Part shown: positions 25,037-33,718 of the stretch, in pieces | Layout of the letters: each line of letters begins with the position of its first letter | How positions within the stretch are numbered: the first letter of the stretch is position 1 | NCBI RefSeq assembly: GCF_002211285.1 | Contig: NZ_LOKX01000032.1 | Span: 62,001-126,000 of the forward strand | From: Rhizobium sp. R635 | GTDB lineage: Bacteria > Pseudomonadota > Alphaproteobacteria > Rhizobiales > Rhizobiaceae | Length of the DNA: 64,000 bases | Direction: 5' to 3' | The notes under the pieces: model-generated | The model's database searches: none | What the model saw: the letters and a program-made list of their open reading frames with translations, nothing else | What the model was told of the DNA's origin: nothing | Translations under genes and position numbers: made by a program

Positions 25037-27145
25037 TCACAGGACGGTTTCAGCTCGCAATTTTCGTGACCGCGCGGATATTTTTCGCGGGGCCGGACGG
25101 CGCAGCAATCGTTCGGTCGCCGCAGAAGCCGGTTCCGGCTTGGCATAGAGATAACCTTGACCGGTCTCGCAGCCGGCGTTCAGAAGGAAGGCGCGCTGCA
25201 CCTCGTCTTCGATGCCTTCCGCAACACAGCGTTTGCCGAGGTTGCGGGCGAGATCGATGATCGCCCTGATGATCTGCTCCGAGCGAACATCCTTGCCGAT
25301 CTCGGCAACGAAACTGCGGTCGATCTTGAGTTCGTCGAAGGGGAAGTCGCGCAAATGCACGAGCGAGGCAAAGCCGGTGCCGAAATCGTCGAGTGAGACC
25401 GAGACCCCGTGTTGGCGGAACCGGGAGATGGTTTCGGCGATCTGATTGGCGCCGCGATTTAGAAAGACATCTTCCGTGACTTCGATGGCGAAATCGCGCC
25501 AGTCGAGCCGGTTCGCCTTGACCGCCGCAGCTATGAAATCATAGCCGTCATGGCTGACGAGCAGGGCTTCCGGCAGATTGATGGCGACCGATCCAGCGAT
25601 GAGCCCCGCCGCCTTCCATGCTTTGAGATCGCGCGCCACCGTATTGACGATGCAGCGCGTCATGCTTTGGATGAGGTGGCCCTCCATCAGCGGCAGGAAG
25701 CGGCCGGGCGGCAGAATGCCGAGCTGCGGGTGGCGCCAGCGCACCAGTGCCTCGAAGCCGAGATGCCCGCCCGTCTGCAGGTCGACCTTTTGCTGGTAGT
25801 AGACGACGAACTCGTCGCGGTCGGCGGCGAAGGCCAGCGCTGCGGCAAGCCGGTTCTGTTCCAGGCGCTGGGCGAAGGATGTTTCGTCGAAGATGACGGC
25901 CGTGTTGCGCTTGGCCTTGGCGGCGTAAAGCGCCACATCGGCAATGCGCATGAGGGTCGTCTCGTCGGAGGCGTGGCCGGGCACGACGGCGCCGCCGATA
26001 CTCGCCGAAACCGGCAGCAGCCGCCCTTCGAAATGACATTCCGCCGCAATGGCGGCAACGGCGCGTGCGGCAATTCCTTCCAGCGTCGCGGCATCGGAAA
26101 TGCCGGGAAGGAGAGCGGCGAACTCGTCGCCGCCGAGCCGGGCGACGACGTCGCCGGCGCGGAAGGTCTTCTGCAGCGCGGTTGCGACGTGGCTCAGTAC
26201 GGCGTCGCCCGCCGGATGACCGAAACTGTCGTTGGTTGCCTTGAAGAAATCGAGATCGACCAGCAGCATCGAAAAGCCTGCGCCCGTTCGCTCGAGGGAA
26301 GAAAACAGCCCGTTCAATGCCTCGTTGAACGAGGACCGGTTGCCGAGGCCTGTCAGCGTGTCCGTATGCGCGAGATGGGTGAGCTTGATCTCGAAATCGA
26401 GCGTCCGGCGGTGCTCGGTGCGCAGCTTTACGAGGAGCGGTATGAAGAGGATGATCGTTGCCAGGATGAGCGTGGCCGCGGTGAGGCTGAGGAGCACGGC
26501 GCTGATGAGGCGGGTATGGTCGATGCTCACATCGCTCCGGTCGTGCGCACTGTCGATCAGGGCGCTGAACTGACGCATCAGCACGCTGTCGGAAGAAACG
26601 GCGAAATCGATCGGGCCCCAGAAACTGTAACGCTCCCGCCGCTCCTGCAATTTCGCGGCGACGACGCGTTCGGCCCTATGAAGAAAATCTTCCAGCCGTC
26701 CGTCGAGTTCGAGGCGCAATTTCTCGGCGGCCGGGTCCGGCCCGTTGAGCCGTTGGAGAAAGTTCGCTTCGACCTCGTCGTTCAGGTCGTTCAGCTCGAC
26801 GCTCATGGCGCGGATCTCGTCGATCGCCTTTTGAACGTCCTCGACCATTGGCCGGATGATATATTCCGGCATGTTCGGATCGGTCGAGGCCCGCATGACC
26901 GCCCGCGTCTGGTTGGCAAGCTGCTGGAAGCGGATGAACTGGCGCCCGGTGAGATAGCTGATGTCCTGTTGCAGCGTATGGCGATCGAGGGCGACCTTGA
27001 CCGTCAGGAAGGTCGCGCCGATCAGAACCGTCATGACGACGACGGCGGCGACGTAATGCCGCCCGATGGAGCGAATATATCTCGCCACGGATGAACGGGA
27101 TTCGCCCGATGGCGCCGCTTTTTCGATGTCCGATCCTATCACCAT
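25037..27145 (-). CDS. Membrane-bound GGDEF-EAL cyclic-di-GMP enzyme
   Basis: A 702-residue inner-membrane protein: helix 1 at about 31-51, a periplasmic, largely helical sensor region at about 52-211, helix 2 at about 213-238, then GGDEF (RLGGDEF, 338-342) and EAL (GFEALVRW, EAL at 465-467; DDFGTGFASL intact). Both catalytic motifs are complete, so it could make or degrade c-di-GMP. The periplasmic domain and the sugar-type binding protein encoded directly downstream suggest that a ligand-bound protein could be sensed. Confidence 0.92.
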   Translation of the reverse strand: MVIGSDIEKAAPSGESRSSVARYIRSIGRHYVAAVVVMTVLIGATFLTVKVALDRHTLQQDISYLTGRQFIRFQQLANQTRAVMRASTDPNMPEYIIRPMVEDVQKAIDEIRAMSVELNDLNDEVEANFLQRLNGPDPAAEKLRLELDGRLEDFLHRAERVVAAKLQERRERYSFWGPIDFAVSSDSVLMRQFSALIDSAHDRSDVSIDHTRLISAVLLSLTAATLILATIILFIPLLVKLRTEHRRTLDFEIKLTHLAHTDTLTGLGNRSSFNEALNGLFSSLERTGAGFSMLLVDLDFFKATNDSFGHPAGDAVLSHVATALQKTFRAGDVVARLGGDEFAALLPGISDAATLEGIAARAVAAIAAECHFEGRLLPVSASIGGAVVPGHASDETTLMRIADVALYAAKAKRNTAVIFDETSFAQRLEQNRLAAALAFAADRDEFVVYYQQKVDLQTGGHLGFEALVRWRHPQLGILPPGRFLPLMEGHLIQSMTRCIVNTVARDLKAWKAAGLIAGSVAINLPEALLVSHDGYDFIAAAVKANRLDWRDFAIEVTEDVFLNRGANQIAETISRFRQHGVSVSLDDFGTGFASLVHLRDFPFDELKIDRSFVAEIGKDVRSEQIIRAIIDLARNLGKRCVAEGIEDEVQRAFLLNAGCETGQGYLYAKPEPASAATERLLRRPAPRKISARSRKLRAETVL

Positions 27146-28170
27146 TCACGCTCCATCAGGAAAACATAAGCGGGCTGAGCTGCCTCGGCCCGAGCGCCGG
27201 TGAGCCCGTCTTGAAATCCCTGCTGCTTCCAACGCGCAGGCTTCGCGCCAAACGCGTTCGCGCCGGAGAGTTGCGTCACGATGATTTTCCTGAAAATCGG
27301 CCGTCATGGCCCTGGTCCGCGCGCCGGGCACTGGCACGCCGGGAATATGAATCTGCCGTCGATCTCGCTGCAACCCTACGATCGCCGCCGACCGCAGCGC
27401 TGCCGCGGGAGCTCTTGGGACCGCGGCAGCGCGCGCTCGCTCAGGGCTTGCCGCGAGCGAATGCCGGCGCAATTCTGCGCCTCGAGAAATTTCAAACGAC
27501 GGGAATGTTCCGGTTTTTTAGGGCCGGCGCCACCACGCCAACCGAGCTGCGCCGTGAAAAGCTGCCGTCATGCGGAGCCCCGATTATCTGCCATTTTCCT
27601 TCCCCCTCTGACCTGCGCCGTCTTCCTTGATGAGCGGCACGGATTGGCTCGTCCTGCAATCCGTCTTCATGGCGGAGAAGTTCAAGCAGCACCTCGTTCG
27701 AGCAGTAAGCTGCGGAAGGTCTGGTTTCAGAAGCGTAAATGCTTTTGGAGAAAAGGCAATGAAACCAGCTCCTTGCAGGAAAACTGATATGAATGCGTCG
27801 CGTTTTGGCTAAGGGCTTCGGATTTCGGATAAAGCGGCTCCGTTCCGGAATCGTTTTCGCCGGCTTCGCCTCCAATCCGTCCTGCTGAACCCCTGAAATG
27901 TTTCCCGCCACGAATATGAAGGAACAGGCCGGCGGGTTTCTGCCGATAAAACTATCCATATTGCGCGCGGACGATCCGTATCGCGCGCCGAAAATTGCAA
28001 TGTCGCCGGAGAATGAGCGATCTCTTAATTTTCTGACCGCAGTGTTCGAAACCGAGCGACGTGCTCGATTGCAGCGGACCCGCGCCCCTCAAATGACTTG
28101 GGCGGCTTTCTTGGAAGAACACCAGCCGGGTGGATGAGATATCCGGTTGTTACTCATGGTGAGTAAACGC
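27146..28170. other. 1-kb region without a convincing gene
   Basis: Between the membrane GGDEF-EAL gene and the triple-PAS gene I see only short open frames lacking ribosome sites and family similarity. The 27640-28010 part is more AT-rich and contains several A/T runs. A rightward frame from 27916 to 28137 (73 codons) is the least unlikely small gene, but support is weak. The promoters of both flanking genes should lie here. Confidence 0.4.
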
Positions 28171-30735
28171 ATGACGAAGTCGTCGTCCCAACAGCCTCGG
28201 CCGCCTGCCCGTTTTACGGAAGGCTACGACGGCGAGGCAAAAGGAGCGCAGCATCAGGACGCCGCGATCGACCGGGAAGCGCTTCTCGACGCATTGCTGG
28301 GGCCATTTCCCCTTCCGCTTTTCTACAAGAACCCGCATGGCCGTTATATTGGCTGCAACAAGGCTTTCGAAGACTTTTGCGGCCACGGACGCGAAGAGAT
28401 CATCGGGAAAACGGATTTCGATCTCAATGCGAAGCATCTGGCCGAATTCTATTCCGTCGAGAACGAGGCGCTCCTCGAAAGAGGTGGAGCCCAGCACTCC
28501 GAAAGAAAGATGCTCACCGCGAGCGGTGCGGTGCGTGATGTGGTCTGCAACAAGGCGGTGCTGTCAGGCGAAAACGACGTTCCGGCCGGCCTGATCGGCG
28601 CCGTCATCGACATCACCGAGCACAAGCAGGCGGAGCGGGAGCTCAAGAAGGCGCTCGAATTCGCGGAAGGTATCCTCACCGCCATCCCGGACGTTCTGTT
28701 CGAGGCAGATGAGGACGGCCGCTATCTCCAGGTCTGGACAAGAAATCCGGACCTGCTGGCCCAGCAGAAGGAGATGCTGCTCGGCAGGACGGTCAACGAT
28801 ATTCTTGCGCCCGAGCAGGCGGCCATCGCGATGGAGGCCCTTCACACGGCCGGCCGGGAGGGCGTTGCCTACGGCCGATGCATCTGCATCGCTCTTCCGA
28901 ACGGCGAAACGCGGTGGTTCGAGCTGTCCGTGGCCAAGCGACCGAGCGCCGATCCCACCGCCGCCACCACGCTCCTGGCATTCTCGCGTGACATTACCGA
29001 GCGAAAACAGGCGGAAGACGCCATCAACTCCGTGCGGACGCAATTGCTCAGCGTGCTCCAGACCATGCCCGACATGATCTGGCTCAAGGACATGGATGGC
29101 GTCTATCTCCTGTGCAACCACACCTTCGAGCGGCTGACAGGGCTGGCGGAAGCAGACGTCGTCGGAAAGACGGATTTCGAGCTGTTCGACATCGAAAGGG
29201 CTCGGTTTTTTCGGGAATCGGACAAAGCGGCGATCAAGGCCGGCGAGTGCATCCTCAGCGATGAGGAATGGGTCGTTTCGCAGGACAATGGTCAATCCAT
29301 TCTTCTTGAAACCCGCAAGGTGCCGGTCATGGATGCGGCGGGAGAAGTCGTCGGGGTTCTCGGCGTGGCGCGTGATGTGACCGAGCTGAATGCCTCGCGC
29401 CAGAAGATCCACCAGATGGCCTTTTACGATCCCTTGACCTCGCTTCCGAACCGGTCGCTGTTCAACGATCGGCTGCGGCAGATGATCACCTCGGCTGGAT
29501 CGCGGGGCCAGCGGGCCGGCGTGATGCTGATCGACATCGACCACTTCAAGGTGGTGAACGATACGATGGGGCATCCGGTCGGCGACCAGTTGCTCTGCCA
29601 GGCGGCCGCGCGCCTCAATGCGAGCGTGCGCGATTACGACACCGTCGCGCGCCTTGGCGGCGACGAGTTCGCCATCCTGCTGCCGGATCTCAGGCAAGGC
29701 GACGATCTCGGCCGGATCGCCAGCGGCATTCTCGAGAAGTTCAAGGACGGCTTCCTGCTGGATGGCAAGGAGGTCTTCATTTCCTGCAGCGTCGGCATCG
29801 CGCTCTATCCCGGCGACAGCGCCGACGCCAATGATCTGGTGAAATACGCTGATTCGGCGATGTATCTCGCCAAGCGCTCGGGGCGAAACAATTTTCGCTT
29901 TTATTCCAAGGACCTGACGGCGAACGCCGAGGAGCGCATGCGGCTGGAATCGGAATTGCGCCGCGCGATCGAGCGCGAGGAACTGGAACTGCATTACCAG
30001 CCGAAAGTGCTTCTGGACAGCGGCGCGATGGTCGGTTCGGAAGCCTTGCTGAGATGGCGTCACGCCGAGATGGGCATGATCCCGCCCGACCGCTTCATTC
30101 CGGTCGCGGAAGATACCGGGCTGATCGTCGAGCTCGGGCGATGGGTGCTGCGCGAGGCCTGCCAGACCGCGGTCGAATTGAACGCCGAAAGCCAGGCGCC
30201 GCATAAGGTGGCGGTCAACCTTTCGGCCAAGCAATTCCAATCCGCCGGACTGGTAAAGTCGATCGCCGATATTCTCGGCGAGACCGGTTGCCGGGCGGAA
30301 TGGATCGAAATCGAAATCACCGAAAGCCTTCTGCTCGATCAGAAGGACGAGACGCTGCAGACGCTCTCCGAACTTCGCAGCATGGGATTTTCGATCGCCA
30401 TCGACGATTTCGGCACCGGCTATTCCGCGCTGAATTACCTCGCGCGCTTTCCGATCGACACGCTGAAGATCGACCGGTCGTTCATCAACAGCGCCGACAG
30501 GCGCAACGAGGAACTCGTCAAAGCGATCCTCTCCATCGCGCGCTGTCTTGGGCAGAATGTCGTTGCGGAAGGCGTCGAAACGGCCGAGCAGGCAGCCTTT
30601 CTTGCCGCGAACGGATGCGGCTCGGCGCAAGGGTTCCTTTACAGCCGGGCGGTGCCGAAAGCGGATATCATCGCGCTCAGGCAGCGCTCTCCTGCCGGCG
30701 GCTCCCATCCGGGCGAGATGTGGGTTCGCGGGTGA
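28171..30735 (+). CDS. PAS-PAS-PAS-GGDEF-EAL cyclic-di-GMP enzyme
   Basis: An 854-residue cytoplasmic protein with three PAS modules at about 38-150 (KNPHGRYIGCNKAFEDFCG), 165-285 and 295-410 (KDMDGVYLLCNHTFERLTG), each ending in a PAC-like element such as GAVIDITEHKQAERE. GGDEF is intact (RLGGDEF, 496-500), as is EAL (SEALLRW, 624-626, with DDFGTGYSALNYL). The first and third PAS units resemble each other (GKTDFDL / GKTDFEL), suggesting internal duplication. The ATG at 28171 is chosen for GGTGAG upstream; TTG at 28147 and ATG at 28156 are possible. Confidence 0.92.
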   Translation: MTKSSSQQPRPPARFTEGYDGEAKGAQHQDAAIDREALLDALLGPFPLPLFYKNPHGRYIGCNKAFEDFCGHGREEIIGKTDFDLNAKHLAEFYSVENEALLERGGAQHSERKMLTASGAVRDVVCNKAVLSGENDVPAGLIGAVIDITEHKQAERELKKALEFAEGILTAIPDVLFEADEDGRYLQVWTRNPDLLAQQKEMLLGRTVNDILAPEQAAIAMEALHTAGREGVAYGRCICIALPNGETRWFELSVAKRPSADPTAATTLLAFSRDITERKQAEDAINSVRTQLLSVLQTMPDMIWLKDMDGVYLLCNHTFERLTGLAEADVVGKTDFELFDIERARFFRESDKAAIKAGECILSDEEWVVSQDNGQSILLETRKVPVMDAAGEVVGVLGVARDVTELNASRQKIHQMAFYDPLTSLPNRSLFNDRLRQMITSAGSRGQRAGVMLIDIDHFKVVNDTMGHPVGDQLLCQAAARLNASVRDYDTVARLGGDEFAILLPDLRQGDDLGRIASGILEKFKDGFLLDGKEVFISCSVGIALYPGDSADANDLVKYADSAMYLAKRSGRNNFRFYSKDLTANAEERMRLESELRRAIEREELELHYQPKVLLDSGAMVGSEALLRWRHAEMGMIPPDRFIPVAEDTGLIVELGRWVLREACQTAVELNAESQAPHKVAVNLSAKQFQSAGLVKSIADILGETGCRAEWIEIEITESLLLDQKDETLQTLSELRSMGFSIAIDDFGTGYSALNYLARFPIDTLKIDRSFINSADRRNEELVKAILSIARCLGQNVVAEGVETAEQAAFLAANGCGSAQGFLYSRAVPKADIIALRQRSPAGGSHPGEMWVRG

Positions 30736-31092
30736 ATTCCGTCATCAGGAACGCCATCGAGCGGCGTGCCGCTTGAAACGGAGCGCGCCGCCGGTGCCTC
30801 GGCCCTTAGTAAATGATGGGAAGCCGAAGTCCTGTCGTCTTCGGTTGCGCTATCCGATTGTCGCAGCTCTGTCCACTTGGCGCAGCAAAGCCGCAAAGTG
30901 AGCTGCGAGGCGCTCGAAAGTAGGGTTTTGTTAAGGCTGATCCGGCGTTTACTAGCAGACGAACAATACGCAACTCATTGAAATGAATGGCGAAGTGTTC
31001 CGGTTGACCGGCGATGAAGCACGCCGCAGCCCATGAGTGATCGGACCCGGAGACATGAACGTTTCCTGTCCTCCAGAATACGAAATATTGAA
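30736..31092. other. Intergenic region after the triple-PAS gene
   Basis: About 350 bp. The part from 30900 to 31010 is AT-richer than its surroundings and may carry a promoter for the small gene that follows. No convincing gene, repeat or RNA is seen. Confidence 0.3.
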
Positions 31093-31293
31093 ATGCGAAT
31101 TGCTGAAATCATCCCCTTTCCAAATTCAGTTTCCGACACCGCAATTGGCGCTTCCGTGTCGCAGGCCGCAGGCGAGCCGTCCGGCGCTACAGAAATTGAG
31201 CAAATGCTTCAGGCGCGCGCCCGAATCCGTAAGGTGCTGGACGAGCTTGACCGGTTGAACGGCGAACTGAGCCAGTTGATCGTCGAAGGTTGA
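31093..31293 (+). CDS. Small coiled-coil protein, hypothetical
   Basis: A predicted 66-residue protein (opening MRIAEIIPFPNSV) whose C-terminal half, EIEQMLQARARIRKVLDEL and onward, has a heptad-like hydrophobic spacing of a short coiled coil. No family is recognised. A longer in-frame start at 31033 exists; neither has a good ribosome site. Third-position GC is high in the second half, which favours real coding. Confidence 0.4.
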   Translation: MRIAEIIPFPNSVSDTAIGASVSQAAGEPSGATEIEQMLQARARIRKVLDELDRLNGELSQLIVEG

Positions 31294-31327
31294 TAGCAGC
31301 CGGCGGGATCGTCGCCGGTTCCGCCGC

Positions 31328-31462
31328 TTGCCTCATGCATGGAAGAACCTCTCCGTCGAGGCCGTCAGCGACGCCGTCTGGAATACGGCCGGCGGCATCA
31401 TCGCGGCAAATCTGATGCTTGACGATCTCGAGAAGATATACGGCCTGCCTGCCTCGCGCTGA
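31328..31462 (+). pseudogene. Possible short gene remnant
   Basis: An open stretch of about 44 codons whose translation looks protein-like (AWKNLSVEAVSDAVWNTAGG, ending LEKIYGLPASR), with no ATG start and only a TTG near 31328. It could be the C-terminal end of a decayed gene; it could also be chance. Confidence 0.2.
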
Positions 31463-31483
31463 GATGTCCCGTATCGCGAGATA

Positions 31484-32194
31484 TCACGGCGTCTGGCGAA
31501 GGGCTGCGATGACGCGGTCTCCCATGGAGGCGCAGCGGGCGCCGTCGAAGGGGAAGAGGGCCGAGAATGCGCCGGAGAGCTGTTTTTCGATCGACTGGCG
31601 CATCATCTTCCGCGCCCGGTGCAGCCGGGTCTTGGCGGTTTCGGGTTTGATGCCGAGATAGGATGCTGCCTCCTCCGTGCTCATGCCCTCGACCTCGCGC
31701 AGCACGAAGACGGCGCGAAATTCGTCCGGAAGGTCGTCGACGGCCTGTTCGAGGAGGTGGCGCGCCTGGCTCCGCGACAACTCTGTTTCCGGGTCGGTCG
31801 CGGAGAGCGAGGAGGGGAACTGGAGGACTTCGCCGCCCCGCGATGTCGTCTGCATGTCGATTTCCTCAAGCCCGGTGGTGTTCTTTCGTGCGCGCACGCG
31901 GCCCAGCGCCTCGTTGAGCGCAATCCGGGTCAGCCATGTCGAAAGCTCGGCCTCGCCGCGGAATGTTGCCAGATTGGTGAAGGCCTTGACATAGGCGGCC
32001 TGGACGACGTCTTCGGCTTCCCAATCGCTGCGGATGACGGCGCGCGCGGTGCGGAACAGGCGCTGATTGTGACGCTGGACGATGGCGCGGATGGCGGGCT
32101 CGTCACCCTGTCTTGCAAGGGGTACGAGCTCGGCATCTGATAACGTCGATACGTGCTGCCGGTGTGGCGCGACCGGAACCGCAATGGCTGTCAT
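31484..32194 (-). CDS. ECF RNA polymerase sigma factor
   Basis: A 236-residue sigma-70 family group IV factor. Region 2 is at about residues 28-98 (QRLFRTARAVIRSDWEAEDVVQAAYVKAF) and region 4 at about 150-205 (LPDEFRAVFVLREVEGMSTEEAASYLGIKPETAKTRLHRARKMM). The linker is unusually long. The start at 32194 has GGAG at 6 bases; an upstream ATG at 32218 is less well supported. It is last in a leftward set DUF488-DUF4142-cupredoxin-sigma. No anti-sigma gene is adjacent, so the mode of control is unclear. Confidence 0.9.
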   Translation of the reverse strand: MTAIAVPVAPHRQHVSTLSDAELVPLARQGDEPAIRAIVQRHNQRLFRTARAVIRSDWEAEDVVQAAYVKAFTNLATFRGEAELSTWLTRIALNEALGRVRARKNTTGLEEIDMQTTSRGGEVLQFPSSLSATDPETELSRSQARHLLEQAVDDLPDEFRAVFVLREVEGMSTEEAASYLGIKPETAKTRLHRARKMMRQSIEKQLSGAFSALFPFDGARCASMGDRVIAALRQTP

Positions 32195-32230
32195 GCAAAT
32201 CTCCGCATTGCTTTGCATCGGAGCCCGGCC

Positions 32231-32545
32231 TTACGGCCGGACGTCCAGTTTGCCGGTCATGGCGCGATGAAAACGGCAATAGAAATCGACCGTTCCCACC
32301 CTGCCGACCGTCATCCGCGCTTCCGATTTCGGCGGCAGGTCGACATCGAAGCTGTTGTCGCGCGCCGTCGCCGTGTGCCGGAATATATCATCGTTTCGCC
32401 AGACGATCACATCGCCGACATGCAGCTCGGCAGGCGCTGGGCCGAACGTCATGCCCGCGATGGTGAGCTGATAGTCCGCCGCTGAGGCAACTCCGCTGCT
32501 TGCCCAAAGCAGCGCAAACAGCAGCGTTTTCAGGAGCCGGCCCAT
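32231..32545 (-). CDS. Periplasmic cupredoxin-like copper protein
   Basis: A 104-residue plastocyanin/pseudoazurin-type protein with a signal peptide (cleavage after GVASA). The type 1 copper ligands are all present: H57 (FRHTA), then C90, H93 and M96 in FYCRFHRAM. Such proteins carry electrons or copper in the periplasm. It lies 7 bp after the DUF4142 gene and 36 bp before the sigma factor gene, so it probably belongs to their operon. Confidence 0.9.
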   Translation of the reverse strand: MGRLLKTLLFALLWASSGVASAADYQLTIAGMTFGPAPAELHVGDVIVWRNDDIFRHTATARDNSFDVDLPPKSEARMTVGRVGTVDFYCRFHRAMTGKLDVRP

Positions 32546-32552
32546 CGCCGGC

Positions 32553-33074
32553 CTACTTGATCATCGAAGCGAGATGTTCGGCATGCGTCTGGTGTTGCTT
32601 GAACAGGGTCAGGCCTGTTTCCAGCAGCGATTTGAGCTCTTCGTTCTGCGCCGAAGGGATCAGCACCTTGGCGAGCGCCTCGTTGACCGACTTGTGATAG
32701 GCGACCTCGTTTTCGACGTAGGCCTTGTCGAAGGCGGCGCCGTCGAGGCCGTCAAGCGTCTTCAGTTCCTTGCTCGCCTGGGTCGAGAGCGACTGGCTGA
32801 TCGCATTGTCCTCCGGCGTCACTTTCAGCTTCTTGACGAGGGCGAGCGCCTGATCGTTGACGGCCTTGTGGTCGCGCTCCATGGTCCTGGCGAATTCGAC
32901 GACTTCAGGATTTTTGCTCTTCTTCAGCGCCTGTTCCGCGGCGGTGACATCGATCTGCCCCGCCGTATAGGCGATGTGGGCGATCTGAGGGTCGGTCGGC
33001 TTGGCATCGGCGGCGATCGAGGCGGTGCCGAGCGACGCTGCGATGAAGGTTGCGCCGAGAATTCGTTTCAACAT
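32553..33074 (-). CDS. DUF4142 exported protein
   Basis: A 173-residue periplasmic protein with a signal peptide (MLKRILGATFIAASLGTASI) and a ferritin-like all-helical DUF4142 domain: TAGQIDVTAAEQALKKSKNP, FARTMERDHKAVNDQA, and HKSVNEALAKVLIP near the C-terminus. DUF4142 proteins are often found with envelope and general stress genes; their biochemical role is unknown. The start has GGAGACAG immediately upstream. It is followed by cupredoxin and sigma factor genes. Confidence 0.88.
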   Translation of the reverse strand: MLKRILGATFIAASLGTASIAADAKPTDPQIAHIAYTAGQIDVTAAEQALKKSKNPEVVEFARTMERDHKAVNDQALALVKKLKVTPEDNAISQSLSTQASKELKTLDGLDGAAFDKAYVENEVAYHKSVNEALAKVLIPSAQNEELKSLLETGLTLFKQHQTHAEHLASMIK

Positions 33075-33172
33075 GATCTGTCTCCTTATGTCGGATGGAA
33101 GCGAGCATTGGATGCAGATCGACCGAAAAGGTTCCCGGAAATTTTCGAAGCGCAAATGATTGCCGGGCCGCT

Positions 33173-33520
33173 TTAGTCCCTGGCGATGAAATGCTGAAGC
33201 ACGATCGCATGATTGTGGGCCTGGTCTTTTGCCGCATAGAGAAGCGTGGCGTCCGATTGCCCGATCCGGCGTTTGAGTTCCTCGACGGCTGATGAATTCT
33301 CTTTGAGCTCGTCCCTGTAGCGGCGCTGAAATTCGCTCCATTTGGCGGGATCATGGCCGAACCATCGGCGCAGCGCCGGGCTCGGCGCGATGTCCTTCAG
33401 CCAGACGTCGACTGCCGCCTCCTGCTTTTTCAAGCCGCGCGGCCACAGCCTGTCGACCAGAATACGCGTGCCGTCCCTGTCTTCTTTCGGCTCGTAGATT
33501 CGTTTGATGTGCAAGGCCAT
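33173..33520 (-). CDS. DUF488 family protein
   Basis: A 115-residue DUF488 protein with the family marks KRIYEPKEDRDGTRILVDRLWPRG, AWLK-like VWLKDIAPSPALRRWFGHDP, and the ending TLLYAAKDQAHNHAIVLQ. Function is unknown; homologues are small cytoplasmic proteins frequently near stress genes. The start at 33520 is chosen because the family begins at this Met and GGATGAG precedes it. It is the first gene of the leftward DUF488-DUF4142-cupredoxin-sigma set, separated by 98 bp from the next gene. Confidence 0.85.
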   Translation of the reverse strand: MALHIKRIYEPKEDRDGTRILVDRLWPRGLKKQEAAVDVWLKDIAPSPALRRWFGHDPAKWSEFQRRYRDELKENSSAVEELKRRIGQSDATLLYAAKDQAHNHAIVLQHFIARD

Positions 33521-33718
33521 TTGCTCATCCGCTGTGAAGGTGGTTCTGAACGAATACGCAGATGCGGGATTTGGTTCCACCCACGCCTGTGGTTGCTAAA
33601 TAGTCACACTCGATTGCCTCTAAGCTGTCACATTTGATTTTTCGCGCACAACTGGTATTGCTCGGTCGTCTGTCGCTGATACTTTCCGATTCTCTCAACA
33701 TTGCCAAAAGGATACCTG

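Noticed and set aside
27916..28137. Small rightward gene of about 73 codons before the triple-PAS gene
   Set aside because: No ribosome site and no recognised family; it is mentioned within the gap entry only.
33553..33578. GGAACC-N14-CGTATT upstream of the DUF488 gene (minus strand) as an ECF/EcfG promoter
   Set aside because: Position is good (about 30 bp before the start), but the spacer is short and CGTA differs from the expected CGTT. Not strong enough to annotate.
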